Shown: positions 35,853-45,762, counted from the stretch's first letter. The stretch: DNA of 64,000 nt from Maribellus comscasis (GCF_009762775.1 NZ_CP046401.1:4054001-4118000), one strand, 5' to 3'. The notes: a model not told the origin generated them from the letters alone. Numbers and translations are program-made.

Positions 35853-35982
35853 CAGGAAACGTTTATTAACTATTAAGTAAATTTCAGAAATAAACGATAA
35901 TTGGAAGGAAATAAAGCTTAATTTTTATAATTTCGTTTTACTTCGAAAAGGATATTGAATTAACCAATAAAAAAACAACAAA

Positions 35983-36777
35983 ATGAAAAGAGTATTCTCG
36001 TTACTTTTAGCAGGAGCATTTGTTTTTGGGATGTCGTGTCAAAGCGGTCAGAAGAAAACAACTGAAGAGCCTGAGGAAAAGGCAGCAGTTGAAGAAGCTG
36101 TTGGGCCAAATGAATTAACACAGGCTGAAAAAGATCAGGGCTGGGTTTTGCTTTTTGATGGAAAAACAAGCAATGGATGGCATAGCTACGGAAAAGAATC
36201 TTTCCCCGCCGGATGGCAGGTTGTTGACGGAACTTTGATGTGCAACGGTTCGGGAAGAGGCGAAGCCGGAGCAGAGGACGGTGGTGACATTGTTACCGCT
36301 AAAGAGTACTCAAACTTTCATTTAAAAATGGATTGGAAGATTTCAGAAGGTGGTAATTCCGGTATTTTTTATTTGGGAAAGGAAGACCCACGTTTTGATA
36401 AAATATATTATACCGCGCCTGAAATGCAGGTTTTGGATAATGAAAGGCATCCTGATGCAATGCTTGGCAAAGACGGAAACCGCAAAGCCGGTTCTTTATA
36501 CGATTTAATTCCAGCTGATCCTCAAAATGCAAAACCAGCCGGCGAATGGAACTCCATTGAGATTATTTGCTATAAAGGTACAGTGGTGCACAAACAAAAT
36601 GGCGAAACTGTTTTGGAATATCATCTGTGGACAGAAGACTGGAATAATCTTGTTGCCGGTTCAAAATTCCCGGAATTGAATCCCGAATGGGCGAATGTTG
36701 CACAATCAGGTGTAATTGCATTACAGGATCATGGTGATGATGTCTGGTATAGAAATATCAAAATCAGAGAATTGTAA
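35983..36777 (+). CDS. DUF1080 (3-keto-disaccharide hydrolase-like) lipoprotein
   Basis: A 264-residue lipoprotein. The lipobox FGMSC puts the lipidated Cys at residue 19. A Glu/Lys-rich linker (about 24-45) precedes the DUF1080 domain, which begins with WVLLFDGKTSNGWHSYG and includes GWQVVDGTLMCNG, LKMDWKISEGGNSGIFYL and SGVIALQDHGDDVWYRNIKI. DUF1080 is a concanavalin-like fold; some members hydrolyse 3-keto-glycosides made by Gfo/Idh/MocA oxidoreductases. An exported protein of that family is at 14.4 kb but not linked. The gene stands alone and is followed by a strong terminator. Confidence 0.9.
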   Translation: MKRVFSLLLAGAFVFGMSCQSGQKKTTEEPEEKAAVEEAVGPNELTQAEKDQGWVLLFDGKTSNGWHSYGKESFPAGWQVVDGTLMCNGSGRGEAGAEDGGDIVTAKEYSNFHLKMDWKISEGGNSGIFYLGKEDPRFDKIYYTAPEMQVLDNERHPDAMLGKDGNRKAGSLYDLIPADPQNAKPAGEWNSIEIICYKGTVVHKQNGETVLEYHLWTEDWNNLVAGSKFPELNPEWANVAQSGVIALQDHGDDVWYRNIKIREL

Positions 36778-36802
36778 GAAGAAGTTGACATCATACTACA
36801 AT

Positions 36803-36835
36803 AAAAAATCCCGGGATAACCACCCGGGATTTTTT
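36803..36835. terminator. Bidirectional terminator between the DUF1080 gene and gldB
   Basis: A 13-base perfect stem (AAAAAATCCCGGG with its complement, seven-base loop) has A and T runs on either side, so it can serve both convergent genes. Confidence 0.85.
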
Positions 36836-37841
36836 ATTCAGGAAAATACCCCGATTCATTTAATATTTTTTGGTAGTCGGTATTCTGCATCAGTTGAGGA
36901 AGCGTAACTTCCGGATGCTTGTTCATGTATTTTCTAACAATTTGCCAGCCAATCCAAACTCCGGTGCGCGCAGGCGATTCCAATGGAAATCCGTTCGTGT
37001 AAGGCCCGTCGTTGATATACCTTATAATATCCATTCGTTTACTGGAATACAACATTTTTGTTTCTACCAGTCTTAGCCACATCTCAGCTTCGTTTTTTTT
37101 GCACCACTCTAACTGTTCCTCCGTATATCCGATTTTGAGCGAATCGCTCATTGTTGGTAAAAGTGCGTCAACAAAATACATCAGCTTTCCCTGGTGAATC
37201 ATATTTCCTAAAAGGTTGGTTGCTTTATTGGTCTGGTCAAATTCAGTCATTCCCCAGGCAAATGCAAGGTCTGAAACAATCTTATTTTTATGCATGTTGA
37301 GGATTTTGTATTGCGGGGTTGTACTCAGTCGCTGATAATAGCTGCAATCTCTTCCTAAATATTTGTCCAGGCTTATACCGATAATATCTTCTGCTGTTAC
37401 AACCGACTGGTTAAATCCTGAAATATAGGTGTAAATAGACGGAATATTTTTTTCGGGGAAATGGTATTTATAATATTTAAATGCTTTGGTCACCTGATTT
37501 TGGATTTCGCGAAAGGTCGAAAATTCCTCTTCAACCATCGAATTTATATTTAGTATCATGGTATCCGTAAGAAATGTATTCATATACCCCACAAAACCTT
37601 CGTCGTCAATTCCTCCAATATTTATGATTTTGTAAGTAAAAAGGTCAAAAAAACCGGGATGTTTTTTATGCAAATCAATAAACTCCTGTAAGGTATCTTT
37701 TTGAGGAAGTGAAAATAGTTCCTTTTCAAACCGAACAAATTCAGGTTGGGCATCGATTCCTGAAATGTCAACTTTTAAAGGGTTTCGCTTACAGGAAATA
37801 AAAATCATAAATAAAAACAGAATCAGGATTCCTCGTTTCAT
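36834..37841 (-). CDS. gldB: Gliding motility lipoprotein GldB
   Basis: A 335-residue lipoprotein. The signal and lipobox end in FISC at residue 17. The body resembles GldB of Bacteroidota gliding/T9SS systems (QPEFVRFEKELF near the start, IPSIYTYISGFNQSVV, ISLDKYLGRDCSYY, MIHQGKLMYFVDALLP and IGWQIVRKYM). GldB is needed for gliding in Flavobacterium; its molecular role is not settled. It diverges from nadE, a neighbourhood I recall from other Bacteroidota. gldC is not adjacent. Confidence 0.85.
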   Translation of the reverse strand: MKRGILILFLFMIFISCKRNPLKVDISGIDAQPEFVRFEKELFSLPQKDTLQEFIDLHKKHPGFFDLFTYKIINIGGIDDEGFVGYMNTFLTDTMILNINSMVEEEFSTFREIQNQVTKAFKYYKYHFPEKNIPSIYTYISGFNQSVVTAEDIIGISLDKYLGRDCSYYQRLSTTPQYKILNMHKNKIVSDLAFAWGMTEFDQTNKATNLLGNMIHQGKLMYFVDALLPTMSDSLKIGYTEEQLEWCKKNEAEMWLRLVETKMLYSSKRMDIIRYINDGPYTNGFPLESPARTGVWIGWQIVRKYMNKHPEVTLPQLMQNTDYQKILNESGYFPE

Positions 37842-38026
37842 CTTATAAGAATTTTAATTCATTACGCATCCTTTGGATAATTATTGCGAAATTGAACTAA
37901 AAATTGGAGATTTGCAATCATAAAGAATAATCGTGTTTTACTTAGAGTGAAAGTATAAGGAGTTCCGATAAATATTCCTCTTTCACTACTGTTTGAAACA
38001 AAGGTGAAAATTAAATTTTTACGCAA

Positions 38027-39670
38027 ATGAAAGTTGCACTGGCACAGTTAAATTATATCATCGGCGATTTTGAAGGAAACGCTGAAAAGATAATTCAAAA
38101 TATCAACCGGGGAAAAAATGAAGGTGCCGACCTTGTTATTTTCTCAGAACTTTCGGTTACCGGATATTATCCTCACGATTTACTGGAGAAAAAGGAGTTT
38201 ATTCAAAAAGCGGAAGATACAGTCCGGAAAATCGCTGCCTCCTGCCACGGGATTGCTGCAATAATAGGTGCGCCAAGAATTAATAAGCGGGAACGCGGTA
38301 AAAAATTATACAACTCAGCCTTTTTTATCTCTGATGGGAAAGTACAAAGCACACACAATAAAACGTTGTTGCCTACTTACGATGTGTTTGATGAATACCG
38401 CCATTTTGAGCCCAATCAGAATTTTAATGTGGTTGATTTTAAGGGTGAAAAGATAGCCATAACAATTTGCGAAGATTTATGGGATGAACAACCCACTGCA
38501 AACGAATTTGGTAAAGATAAATTGTACCAGACCTCACCCATGGAAAAACTAAGTCTTTTGAATCCTGATTTTGTAGTGAATATTTCGGCTTCTCCGTTTT
38601 CATATAATCAGGAATCCTGGCGAAAAGACATTCTGATTACAAAAGCTCAAAAATATAATGTGCCGGTTTTGTACGTGAATCAGGTTGGCGCACAAACCGA
38701 GTTGGTTTTTGACGGTGGCTCGGTTTGGATCGACAAAAAAGGAGAAATTATAAAAGAACTGAAGTATTTTAATGAAGACTTTTTAATTTTTGACACGCAA
38801 AATCCGGGAGAGAAATTGGTGCAAAAAGAAGCTGACTATATCGAAAAAATACATGATGCACTGGTTGTTGGTATTCGCGACTATTTTAAAAAGATGGGTT
38901 TTAAAAGCGCAACACTTGGGCTTTCCGGCGGGATAGATTCAGCAGTAACAGCGGTTTTAGCGGTTCGTGCATTGGGAGCGGAAAATGTCAGGGTTCTACT
39001 TATGCCGTCAAAATATTCCTCGGATCATAGTTTGAACGATGCCCGGGAACTGGCTGATAATTTGGGAATACAATATGATGTTGTAAATATTCAAACAGCA
39101 GTTGATTCTTTTGAAAAAGAACTGGCTCCGCTGTTTAAAGGGAAAGCCCCGGATATTACCGAAGAAAATATCCAGGCACGCGCCCGTGGAATTTATGTGA
39201 TGGCGCTTTCAAATAAATTTGGTCACATTCTGCTAAATACAACCAACAAAAGCGAGAGTGCAGTCGGATACGGAACATTATACGGAGATATGAACGGCGG
39301 CCTTGCAGTATTAGGCGATGTTTACAAAATGGATGTTTACCGGCTTTCGAGATTTATGAATAAAGATGGTGAAGTTATCCCCGAAAATACCATTGTTAAA
39401 CCACCTTCCGCGGAGCTGCGTCCCGACCAAAAAGATACTGACTCATTGCCCGAATATGAAGATTTAGACAAAATTCTTTTCAATTTTATTGAATTGAATA
39501 AATCTCCAAAAGAAATTGTTGCTTTGGGCTATGAAGAAGAGGTGGTGAGAAAAGTTATTCGAATGGTAAATATGAACGAGTATAAACGGTTTCAGGCGGC
39601 ACCTATTTTAAGAGTTAGTTCAAAAGCATTTGGATTTGGAAGAAAAATACCTTTAGTTGCTTGTTATTGA
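38027..39670 (+). CDS. nadE: Glutamine-dependent NAD+ synthetase
   Basis: A 547-residue two-domain enzyme. The N-terminal nitrilase-type amidase has Glu in VIFSELSVTGYYPHDLL, Lys in NKTLLPTYDVFDEYRHF and Cys in ITICEDLWDE. The C-terminal synthetase has the ATP-pyrophosphatase loop LGLSGGIDSAVTAVL. It makes NAD+ from deamido-NAD+, ATP and glutamine. The length is normal for this form. No good promoter box was seen in the 185-base gap to gldB. Confidence 0.96.
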   Translation: MKVALAQLNYIIGDFEGNAEKIIQNINRGKNEGADLVIFSELSVTGYYPHDLLEKKEFIQKAEDTVRKIAASCHGIAAIIGAPRINKRERGKKLYNSAFFISDGKVQSTHNKTLLPTYDVFDEYRHFEPNQNFNVVDFKGEKIAITICEDLWDEQPTANEFGKDKLYQTSPMEKLSLLNPDFVVNISASPFSYNQESWRKDILITKAQKYNVPVLYVNQVGAQTELVFDGGSVWIDKKGEIIKELKYFNEDFLIFDTQNPGEKLVQKEADYIEKIHDALVVGIRDYFKKMGFKSATLGLSGGIDSAVTAVLAVRALGAENVRVLLMPSKYSSDHSLNDARELADNLGIQYDVVNIQTAVDSFEKELAPLFKGKAPDITEENIQARARGIYVMALSNKFGHILLNTTNKSESAVGYGTLYGDMNGGLAVLGDVYKMDVYRLSRFMNKDGEVIPENTIVKPPSAELRPDQKDTDSLPEYEDLDKILFNFIELNKSPKEIVALGYEEEVVRKVIRMVNMNEYKRFQAAPILRVSSKAFGFGRKIPLVACY

Positions 39671-40268
39671 TTCCTTATTTAGCAAATAATTCATCTGGTT
39701 TTTGACTTATTTGCTCAACTCCCCTAAACGGATGATACTATATGATAAATTTTTATTTTGCTGATTTCTTTCCTTTTGTAGGCAGAATGCCTGTTTTTTT
39801 CTTTCTTTTTTAGTGTTGTAAATACATTTTTTAGGGTTCGGTTTTTGAAAGCTGTATAAGATATATCAAACCATAAAGATTCTGTTAAACTAACAGAGAG
39901 CTGGCTAAAACCAAAAACCAGGTAAAATGTTTTATGAAGTAAACACGCATGTCCGCATAAGTTACAGAAAACTACCGCCCTGTTATGATACTTTTTTGAT
40001 GTCGGGTAAGAGTTTCAAGACGGCAAGTTTAAAAAAAATAAAGAATGACTGTTGCAGGGAGACCCGGTTTCAAATTGGAATTTTGGATTTTGTCTGGGTT
40101 TTGTTGCTTAAAACAGGTGGCGAAGCCTACCTCATTCAAAGGAAACGCACTTCGAAGGTACTCACTTCCTGCATTAAGGGAGAAACAATTGCAAAATATC
40201 TTTATCAATTTAATAACTAAACCCAAAAAAGAATTGCCTATGGAAAACTAACTTAAATTAATTAACAA

Positions 40269-40296
40269 GGAAGGAAGTGCGCCTACACTTCCTTCC
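40269..40296 (+). promoter_or_regulatory. Strong hairpin in the SusC-1 leader
   Basis: GGAAGGAAGTG (40269-40279) pairs perfectly with CACTTCCTTCC (40286-40296) around a six-base loop. The next sequence is not T-rich. The 8-mer CACTTCCT also occurs at 40163-40170, so the left arm could pair there instead, giving two exclusive folds. Regulatory role inferred. Confidence 0.5.
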
Positions 40297-40301
40297 AGCC
40301 T

Positions 40302-40320
40302 TACCAAATAGAATTTGGTA
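40302..40320 (+). promoter_or_regulatory. Inverted repeat 35 bases before SusC-1
   Basis: TACCAAAT (40302-40309) and ATTTGGTA (40313-40320) form a perfect eight-base inverted repeat with a three-base spacer. It could be a protein-binding operator or a short hairpin. Confidence 0.45.
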
Positions 40321-40354
40321 TAAAAACTTTGTTTAATAAAAAACATTCAAATTT

Positions 40355-43300
40355 ATGAAAAAAAATATAGAAAAGCTGTGCTCGTTTTTCAAGAAGCACA
40401 GAAGGAGAATTTATGTTTGTATTTCTGCAACGTTTGTGATGATGCTGTTCCTTGCAGTTGCTGAAAACACCCGGGCGGGCACCTCTCCGGAGTCGGTGAA
40501 GCTCGACCTGAAAATGAAAAAAGTAAGCCTCAAAGAAGTTTTTAAAACGATTACAGATAAAAGTAAATATACTTTTGTTTATAATAATAATTTTGTTAAT
40601 GACAACCAGCAGGTTACCATTGTTCTTAAAGATGCTGGAGTAGAAGAAATACTTGATAAGATTCTTCTTCCGCAAGATTTGGATTACAAAATAGTCGACA
40701 ACCAGATTATTGTTTTTTCTGCAGAGGAAAAATTAAATAAAAAACCCGAAGTAAAAACAAATGCTCAACAAATATCCGTTTCAGGTAAGGTCGTCGATGA
40801 AAATGGGGTGCCACTGCCAGGCGTTACGGTTGTAGCAAAAGGAACTACAGTTGGAATAGTTACAAGTGTAGATGGAAACTATAGTCTGACAATACCTGCT
40901 GGGGCGGAAATTCTTATTTTTTCATTCGTCGGGATGAAAACACAGGAAATAGTTATCGGCGGGCAAACAATTATTAACGTCACCTTAGAGTCGGAAACCA
41001 TTGGGTTAGACGAGGTCATTGCTGTTGGTTATGCATCGCAAAAAAAAGCTAACATCGTAGGTTCGGTTACATCGGTTAGCGGCGACAAACTCGAGTCAAT
41101 TCCCTCGTCAGATGTTACCAATGCCATTTCCGGTCGTCTGCCAGGCTCCATTGTAATGCAGCAGACGGGAGAGCCAGGGCAAAATGAAGCAAGAATTTTA
41201 GTGAGAGGGCGCACATCTTTGGGCGACTCCGACGATGAGGACAGAGACGTAGAATTGTCTGCACCTTTGGTTGTTGTTGATGGGATACCCGGACGTTCCC
41301 TGGGTGATATTGACCCTGTTGATATCGCAAGTATTACTGTCTTGAAGGATGCTGCAGCCGCTATATACGGAGCATCAGCAGCAAACGGTGTAATTTTGGT
41401 TACTACAAAAACCGGAACCTCCGGGAAACCTCAGCTAAGTTATCAGTTTTACCAGGGATTTATGACGCCAACTATCCTCCCTGAGGTAACCAATGCCGGA
41501 GATTATGCTACAATGTTAAGCGAATATCAGGATTATGAAGGAAGTGAACGAACCTTTTCCAATGAGGATATTGCACTTTACTATAGTGGGGTAGACCCAT
41601 GGGAGCATCCGAATACAGACTGGTTGGGAGACCTGGTTGCAACGTGGAATACAGTTAGTAAACACAATGTGTCGCTAAATGGAGGGACCAATAGCGGGAT
41701 GACTTATTATGTATCATTTGGATATAAAAACGAAGAAGCTATATATAAAGCCGAATCAACAAATTACAAACAGTACAATATCCGGGCAAAACTGGATGTT
41801 CCGATTAACGATTGGTTGAGCACTTCCATTTATTATGCAGGGTTTCTAAATGACAAACTTTATCCGACAAGAAGTGCAGATGATATTTACGGGCAGGCAA
41901 CTCGTTTAGTGCCAACCCAATGGTCTTACTGGCCAACAGGAGAGCCGGGACCAGATATTGAATATGGTGATAACCCGGTGGTTACTTCAACGCTTCAAAC
42001 GGGTTATGACGACACAAAAGATTACAAAAACCAACTAACTTTCAAAGGAACAATAACCCCGTCGATGGTAAAGGGACTCACTATCCAGGGTGCGTATACT
42101 TACGATGTTATTAATACCTACAATAAAGTATTCCAGAAGCCCTGGATACTCTATTATGCAAATTGGGATTCAGCTGTAAGAGATGCAAATGGTTATGTTA
42201 CCGGCATGGACCTGGTTCCTACTGAACGAGGAGTTTCTGCACCGGAACTCACAGAACACTATTATCGAACAATAAGAAAGTTAAGCAATTTTAACTTTAA
42301 TTATAACCGGACTTTCGGAGAGCATGAGTTTACGCTATTTGGTGCTTATGAACAACAGACTCAGGATTACAACGAATTTGAAGCATTCCGTCAGTATTAT
42401 GTTTCGGATGTAGTCGAAACCTTGGATGCAGGTTCAGATACCGACAAAGACAATGGAGGAACAATGACTGTATATGCCCGCAAATCCTGGATTGGAAGGT
42501 TCAATTATAATTACAAAGGCAAATATTTAGCTGAAGTTGTATTTAGACGCGATGGTTCATTAAAATTTCCCAAAGACAGTCGCTGGGGGAATTTTCCTGG
42601 ATTTTTATTGGGATGGAGAGCATCTGAAGAAAACTTCTGGAAAGAGAACGTGGCATTTATTAACTATTTTAAATTAAGGGCATCTTACGGTAAAATGGGA
42701 ATGGATCCGGGAGATTCTTTCCAGTACACAAACAAATACGAGCTTGCAAGTGGTGTTGCAATGGGAACGGGCAAAACCATTGCATCAATTGTAAAACAGT
42801 CGGTTGTAGCTAATCCATTTATAACATGGGAAAAACAAACAACTTACAACCTGGGCTTTGATTCTCAAATTTTAAATAGTCTCTTCCATTTAAATGCTGA
42901 GATATTTTACAGCAAGCGTTCTGATATTTTGGCTGCAAGAAATGCATCAGTTCCTGATTATACGGGGTTGGAACTTCCGGATGAGAATATTGCGGAGGTT
43001 GACAACAGAGGATTTGAGTTTGAGGCTGGCTTCCATAAAAAATGGAACAATGATTTCGGTCTTGATGTAACAGGAAATATCAGTTACACCCACAACGAAG
43101 TCGTTTTTATGGATGAACCGGAAAGAGCTGTTCCCTGGCAGGTACGCACAGGTCATCCTTATGGGGCGACGTTACTCTACAATGCAATTGGCGTTTTCGC
43201 GGACGAGGCTGCCGTAGCGGCATATCCGCATTGGTCAACTGCTAAGCCAGGCGACGTTATTTTTGAAGATGTCAGTGGAGACGGGGAGATAACGAGTGAC

Positions 43301-43804
43301 GACAAAATATTATTAGACAAAACTGACGCTCCGGAGATTTTTTATGGAATTACCGTAGATCTTGCCTATAAAAACTGGCACCTCTCTCTGTTGGCCCAGG
43401 GACAGGGAACTTTCTATGCGATGACCGATGACGACGAACGCAGAGGCGAAGCAGGAAACTATTTGCAATGGCAGTTTGATAATCGCTGGACACCGGATAA
43501 TACTAATACAAATGTGGGAAGGGCTTTTAACCGGAATGATTTGTATTGGGCAATGAATGTCAACAACAGCACCTACCATTATGCCAATATGGCTTATTGT
43601 CGGTTGAAAAATGCTGTTGTCAGCTACGACATACCAAAGAAACTTACTGAAAAGGTAAATATTTCAAGAGTTAATGTATACTTCTCAGGAAATAACCTTT
43701 TTCTGATTTACGCAGCCCAAAGGAATTTTGATCCGGAAATTGCAAATCCAATGACTTACCCGGCTGTAAAAACATTTGCGATCGGCGCTAAGGTTACGTT
43801 TTAA
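40355..43804 (+). CDS. SusC/RagA-type TonB-dependent transporter with STN domain (pair 1)
   Basis: A 1149-residue outer-membrane transporter. After a long signal sequence (about 1-45), an STN domain (about 50-122, KMKKVSLKEVFKTI...) precedes a carboxypeptidase-D-regulatory-like domain (about 137-215, VSGKVVDENGVPLPGVTVV...), a TonB box and plug (near 220-350, GLDEVIAVGYASQKK, ILVRGRTSLG, ITVLKDAAAAIYGASAANG) and the barrel, ending in AIGAKVTF. STN-bearing SusC proteins usually signal through an anti-sigma/sigma pair, but none is adjacent. It imports an unknown large substrate with the SusD partner 20 bases downstream. Confidence 0.95.
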   Translation: MKKNIEKLCSFFKKHRRRIYVCISATFVMMLFLAVAENTRAGTSPESVKLDLKMKKVSLKEVFKTITDKSKYTFVYNNNFVNDNQQVTIVLKDAGVEEILDKILLPQDLDYKIVDNQIIVFSAEEKLNKKPEVKTNAQQISVSGKVVDENGVPLPGVTVVAKGTTVGIVTSVDGNYSLTIPAGAEILIFSFVGMKTQEIVIGGQTIINVTLESETIGLDEVIAVGYASQKKANIVGSVTSVSGDKLESIPSSDVTNAISGRLPGSIVMQQTGEPGQNEARILVRGRTSLGDSDDEDRDVELSAPLVVVDGIPGRSLGDIDPVDIASITVLKDAAAAIYGASAANGVILVTTKTGTSGKPQLSYQFYQGFMTPTILPEVTNAGDYATMLSEYQDYEGSERTFSNEDIALYYSGVDPWEHPNTDWLGDLVATWNTVSKHNVSLNGGTNSGMTYYVSFGYKNEEAIYKAESTNYKQYNIRAKLDVPINDWLSTSIYYAGFLNDKLYPTRSADDIYGQATRLVPTQWSYWPTGEPGPDIEYGDNPVVTSTLQTGYDDTKDYKNQLTFKGTITPSMVKGLTIQGAYTYDVINTYNKVFQKPWILYYANWDSAVRDANGYVTGMDLVPTERGVSAPELTEHYYRTIRKLSNFNFNYNRTFGEHEFTLFGAYEQQTQDYNEFEAFRQYYVSDVVETLDAGSDTDKDNGGTMTVYARKSWIGRFNYNYKGKYLAEVVFRRDGSLKFPKDSRWGNFPGFLLGWRASEENFWKENVAFINYFKLRASYGKMGMDPGDSFQYTNKYELASGVAMGTGKTIASIVKQSVVANPFITWEKQTTYNLGFDSQILNSLFHLNAEIFYSKRSDILAARNASVPDYTGLELPDENIAEVDNRGFEFEAGFHKKWNNDFGLDVTGNISYTHNEVVFMDEPERAVPWQVRTGHPYGATLLYNAIGVFADEAAVAAYPHWSTAKPGDVIFEDVSGDGEITSDDKILLDKTDAPEIFYGITVDLAYKNWHLSLLAQGQGTFYAMTDDDERRGEAGNYLQWQFDNRWTPDNTNTNVGRAFNRNDLYWAMNVNNSTYHYANMAYCRLKNAVVSYDIPKKLTEKVNISRVNVYFSGNNLFLIYAAQRNFDPEIANPMTYPAVKTFAIGAKVTF

Positions 43805-43824
43805 TCATTTAATCAATTCGTAAA

Positions 43825-45705
43825 ATGAAAAATATGAGAAGAGTTATTATATACCCGATAATATCGCTGGCATTACTATTCGCGATATCCTGTGAAAATG
43901 TTCTTGAACAAGACCCTGTCGATTCGATCAGTGAAGAGGCCATTTTTACCGACATGAACCTGCTGGAAGCATATCTGCAAAGATGTTACGATTATATTGG
44001 CGGTGATGAAAACTATCTTTTGGGAATGCGCGAAGACCTTCTTGCGTCGGCGACCGATGAATGTTTATGTATTCACCGACCCAGTGGTTACACCTTTGTA
44101 AAGGGCACGTTAACTCCTGATGAGATGGGACACTTCGGGAACTGGCGCTTTAACTGGATTCAGTGGGATTATATGTATTCCAATATAAAGAATGTAAATG
44201 TTTTACTGGCTAATATTGATGATGTTCCGATTGAAACGAGTAGCGATGAAGAACTGATTGCCCAATACAAAGCAGAAGGCTATTTTATAAGAGCTTTTGT
44301 TTATACAAACCTGTTGCGTTCCTACGGCGGGTTGGCATTGATCAGTGACCCGTTTGAACTGGATGATGATTTTCTTTCGGTTGAGAGATCTTCAATTGAA
44401 GCAACAATGGATTTTATACTTGAAGACATCGAAAATGCAATAGCGGGGCTCCCCGAAAAAGATGGTATCGACCAGGGAAGGGCAACAAAAGGAGCGGCTG
44501 CGGCCTTAAAATCAAGGTTACTTAGTTTCTGTGCCGGAGAACTCACCAATGGAGGCTACGAATCATCAAATGAACTGGTATCTTTCCAGGGGAGCCAGAG
44601 AACCGAGCTTTTGACAAAAGCGAAGAATGCAGCAAAAGCAATTATGGATGGAGATTATGGCAGTTATGCTTTAACCGGCAGCACCAACGACCCTCCATCT
44701 GAAATGACCGACGCTGATGTGGAAGAATATGCTGACAATTACTACAACCTTTTTATTCAAAAAGGGGAATGGGACGACGAAGTCATTTGGGGAATTCAAT
44801 ATCTGCAAGCTTCAGGTAGTACCGTAAATACAAATAAATGGAATGGCCCTAACGGTTATCATAACTGGGGAAATAACAATCCAACAGAACCTGCTGTTCG
44901 TAGATTTGAGATGGCTGACGGCAGTGAGTTTGTTTGGGATAAATACGATTCGGGAAACGAGACAACAAGAGATTTTTCTGCCGCTGAGCTGGAAGAAGAC
45001 CCGGAAAGAAATCCTTTTGTAGGACGCGAGCCTCGTTTCTATGCAACCGTTTTATATAATGGTGCCGGCTGGCAAGCTCGTCCAACAGACATGGCTGCCA
45101 GCGATCCTTACAATCAGATACAATCGGGGTATTATGTCTCAAACAGTGATACGACAGCGGGAATAGATACCCGCCAAACTGATATTGAAGCATGGAATGG
45201 CACAAAAACCGGATACTACATGAAAAAACTCATGGATATTAACACGGAGGGCCAGTACTATAATACAGAGCATGCCTGGCTGGAATTCAGGTATGCCGAA
45301 GTTGTACTCGACTATGCCGAAGCTTGTATCGAATTGGGCGGAGATGACCTCCAGAATGGACTCGATGCTTTAAATACGGTTCGCAACCGTGCGGGGCTGC
45401 CCGACCGGGTTACTACCGATCAGGAACAAGCCAGGGAGTGGTACCGCCATGAAAGGCAAATTGAATTTTATGGAGAGGGAGACCGCTGGTACATGATTCG
45501 CAAATGGATGATTGCGGATGAAGTGATTGAAAACATAAGCCCAATGAAGATTTATCAAAACGACGACGGTAGTATAAAATGGTACTATGATACATCTACA
45601 ACTCAGGATGCAAGAACCTGGAATGAAAGTGCATACTGGCTGCCACTGTCAAGAGACGAGATGAATAAGGCTCCTCAATTACAGCAAAATCCAGGTTACA
45701 ATTAA
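43825..45705 (+). CDS. SusD/RagB-type surface lipoprotein (pair 1)
   Basis: A 626-residue lipoprotein, larger than the usual 500-600. The lipobox ends in FAISC (residue 23), followed by ENVLEQDPVDSISEEAIFTD. SusD hallmarks include the TPR-like helices with AEGYFIRAFVYTNLLRSYGG, KSRLLSFCAG, and the C-terminal FRYAEVVLDYAEACIELGG, LNTVRNRAGLP and HERQIEFYGEGDRWYMIRKW. It caps the SusC barrel and binds its substrate at the cell surface. No glycosidase, protease or sulfatase adjoins the pair. Terminated at 45.74 kb. Confidence 0.95.
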   Translation: MKNMRRVIIYPIISLALLFAISCENVLEQDPVDSISEEAIFTDMNLLEAYLQRCYDYIGGDENYLLGMREDLLASATDECLCIHRPSGYTFVKGTLTPDEMGHFGNWRFNWIQWDYMYSNIKNVNVLLANIDDVPIETSSDEELIAQYKAEGYFIRAFVYTNLLRSYGGLALISDPFELDDDFLSVERSSIEATMDFILEDIENAIAGLPEKDGIDQGRATKGAAAALKSRLLSFCAGELTNGGYESSNELVSFQGSQRTELLTKAKNAAKAIMDGDYGSYALTGSTNDPPSEMTDADVEEYADNYYNLFIQKGEWDDEVIWGIQYLQASGSTVNTNKWNGPNGYHNWGNNNPTEPAVRRFEMADGSEFVWDKYDSGNETTRDFSAAELEEDPERNPFVGREPRFYATVLYNGAGWQARPTDMAASDPYNQIQSGYYVSNSDTTAGIDTRQTDIEAWNGTKTGYYMKKLMDINTEGQYYNTEHAWLEFRYAEVVLDYAEACIELGGDDLQNGLDALNTVRNRAGLPDRVTTDQEQAREWYRHERQIEFYGEGDRWYMIRKWMIADEVIENISPMKIYQNDDGSIKWYYDTSTTQDARTWNESAYWLPLSRDEMNKAPQLQQNPGYN

Positions 45706-45735
45706 TAACTAAAATGGTTTAGTTTAACTATACGG

Positions 45736-45762
45736 GCCGGTTCTGCATTGAGCCGGCTTTTT
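45736..45762 (+). terminator. Intrinsic terminator after the SusCD-1 pair
   Basis: GCCGG (45736-45740) pairs with CCGGC (45753-45757), followed by TTTTTCTTT. Confidence 0.65.

Larger units (their letters stand above)
39671..40354. other. Long leader region before SusC-1
   Basis: No gene is called in these 684 bases. AGCAAATAA (39681-39689) and TTATTTGCT (39707-39715) form a nine-base inverted repeat just after nadE. The segment about 39930-40250 is richer in GC than other gaps and is open in two plus frames and one minus frame for about 65-97 codons, with no recognisable protein. Two hairpins follow at 40269-40320. No TAnnTTTG box was found. Confidence 0.5.

Noticed and set aside
14371..36777. 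A 3-keto-glycoside pathway linking the exported oxidoreductase-like protein and the DUF1080 lipoprotein
   Set aside because: The genes are about 20 kb apart with unrelated core genes between, and the oxidoreductase has an altered cofactor loop; a functional link cannot be supported here.
36834..39670. gldB-nadE region as a fuller gliding cluster
   Set aside because: No gldC or other gld gene is present between or beside them; only the known neighbourhood of the two remains.
39927..40220. 97-codon open frame before SusC-1 as a gene
   Set aside because: No signal, domain or recognisable motif, and the segment is open in several frames on both strands, so openness reflects composition. Kept only as a finding.
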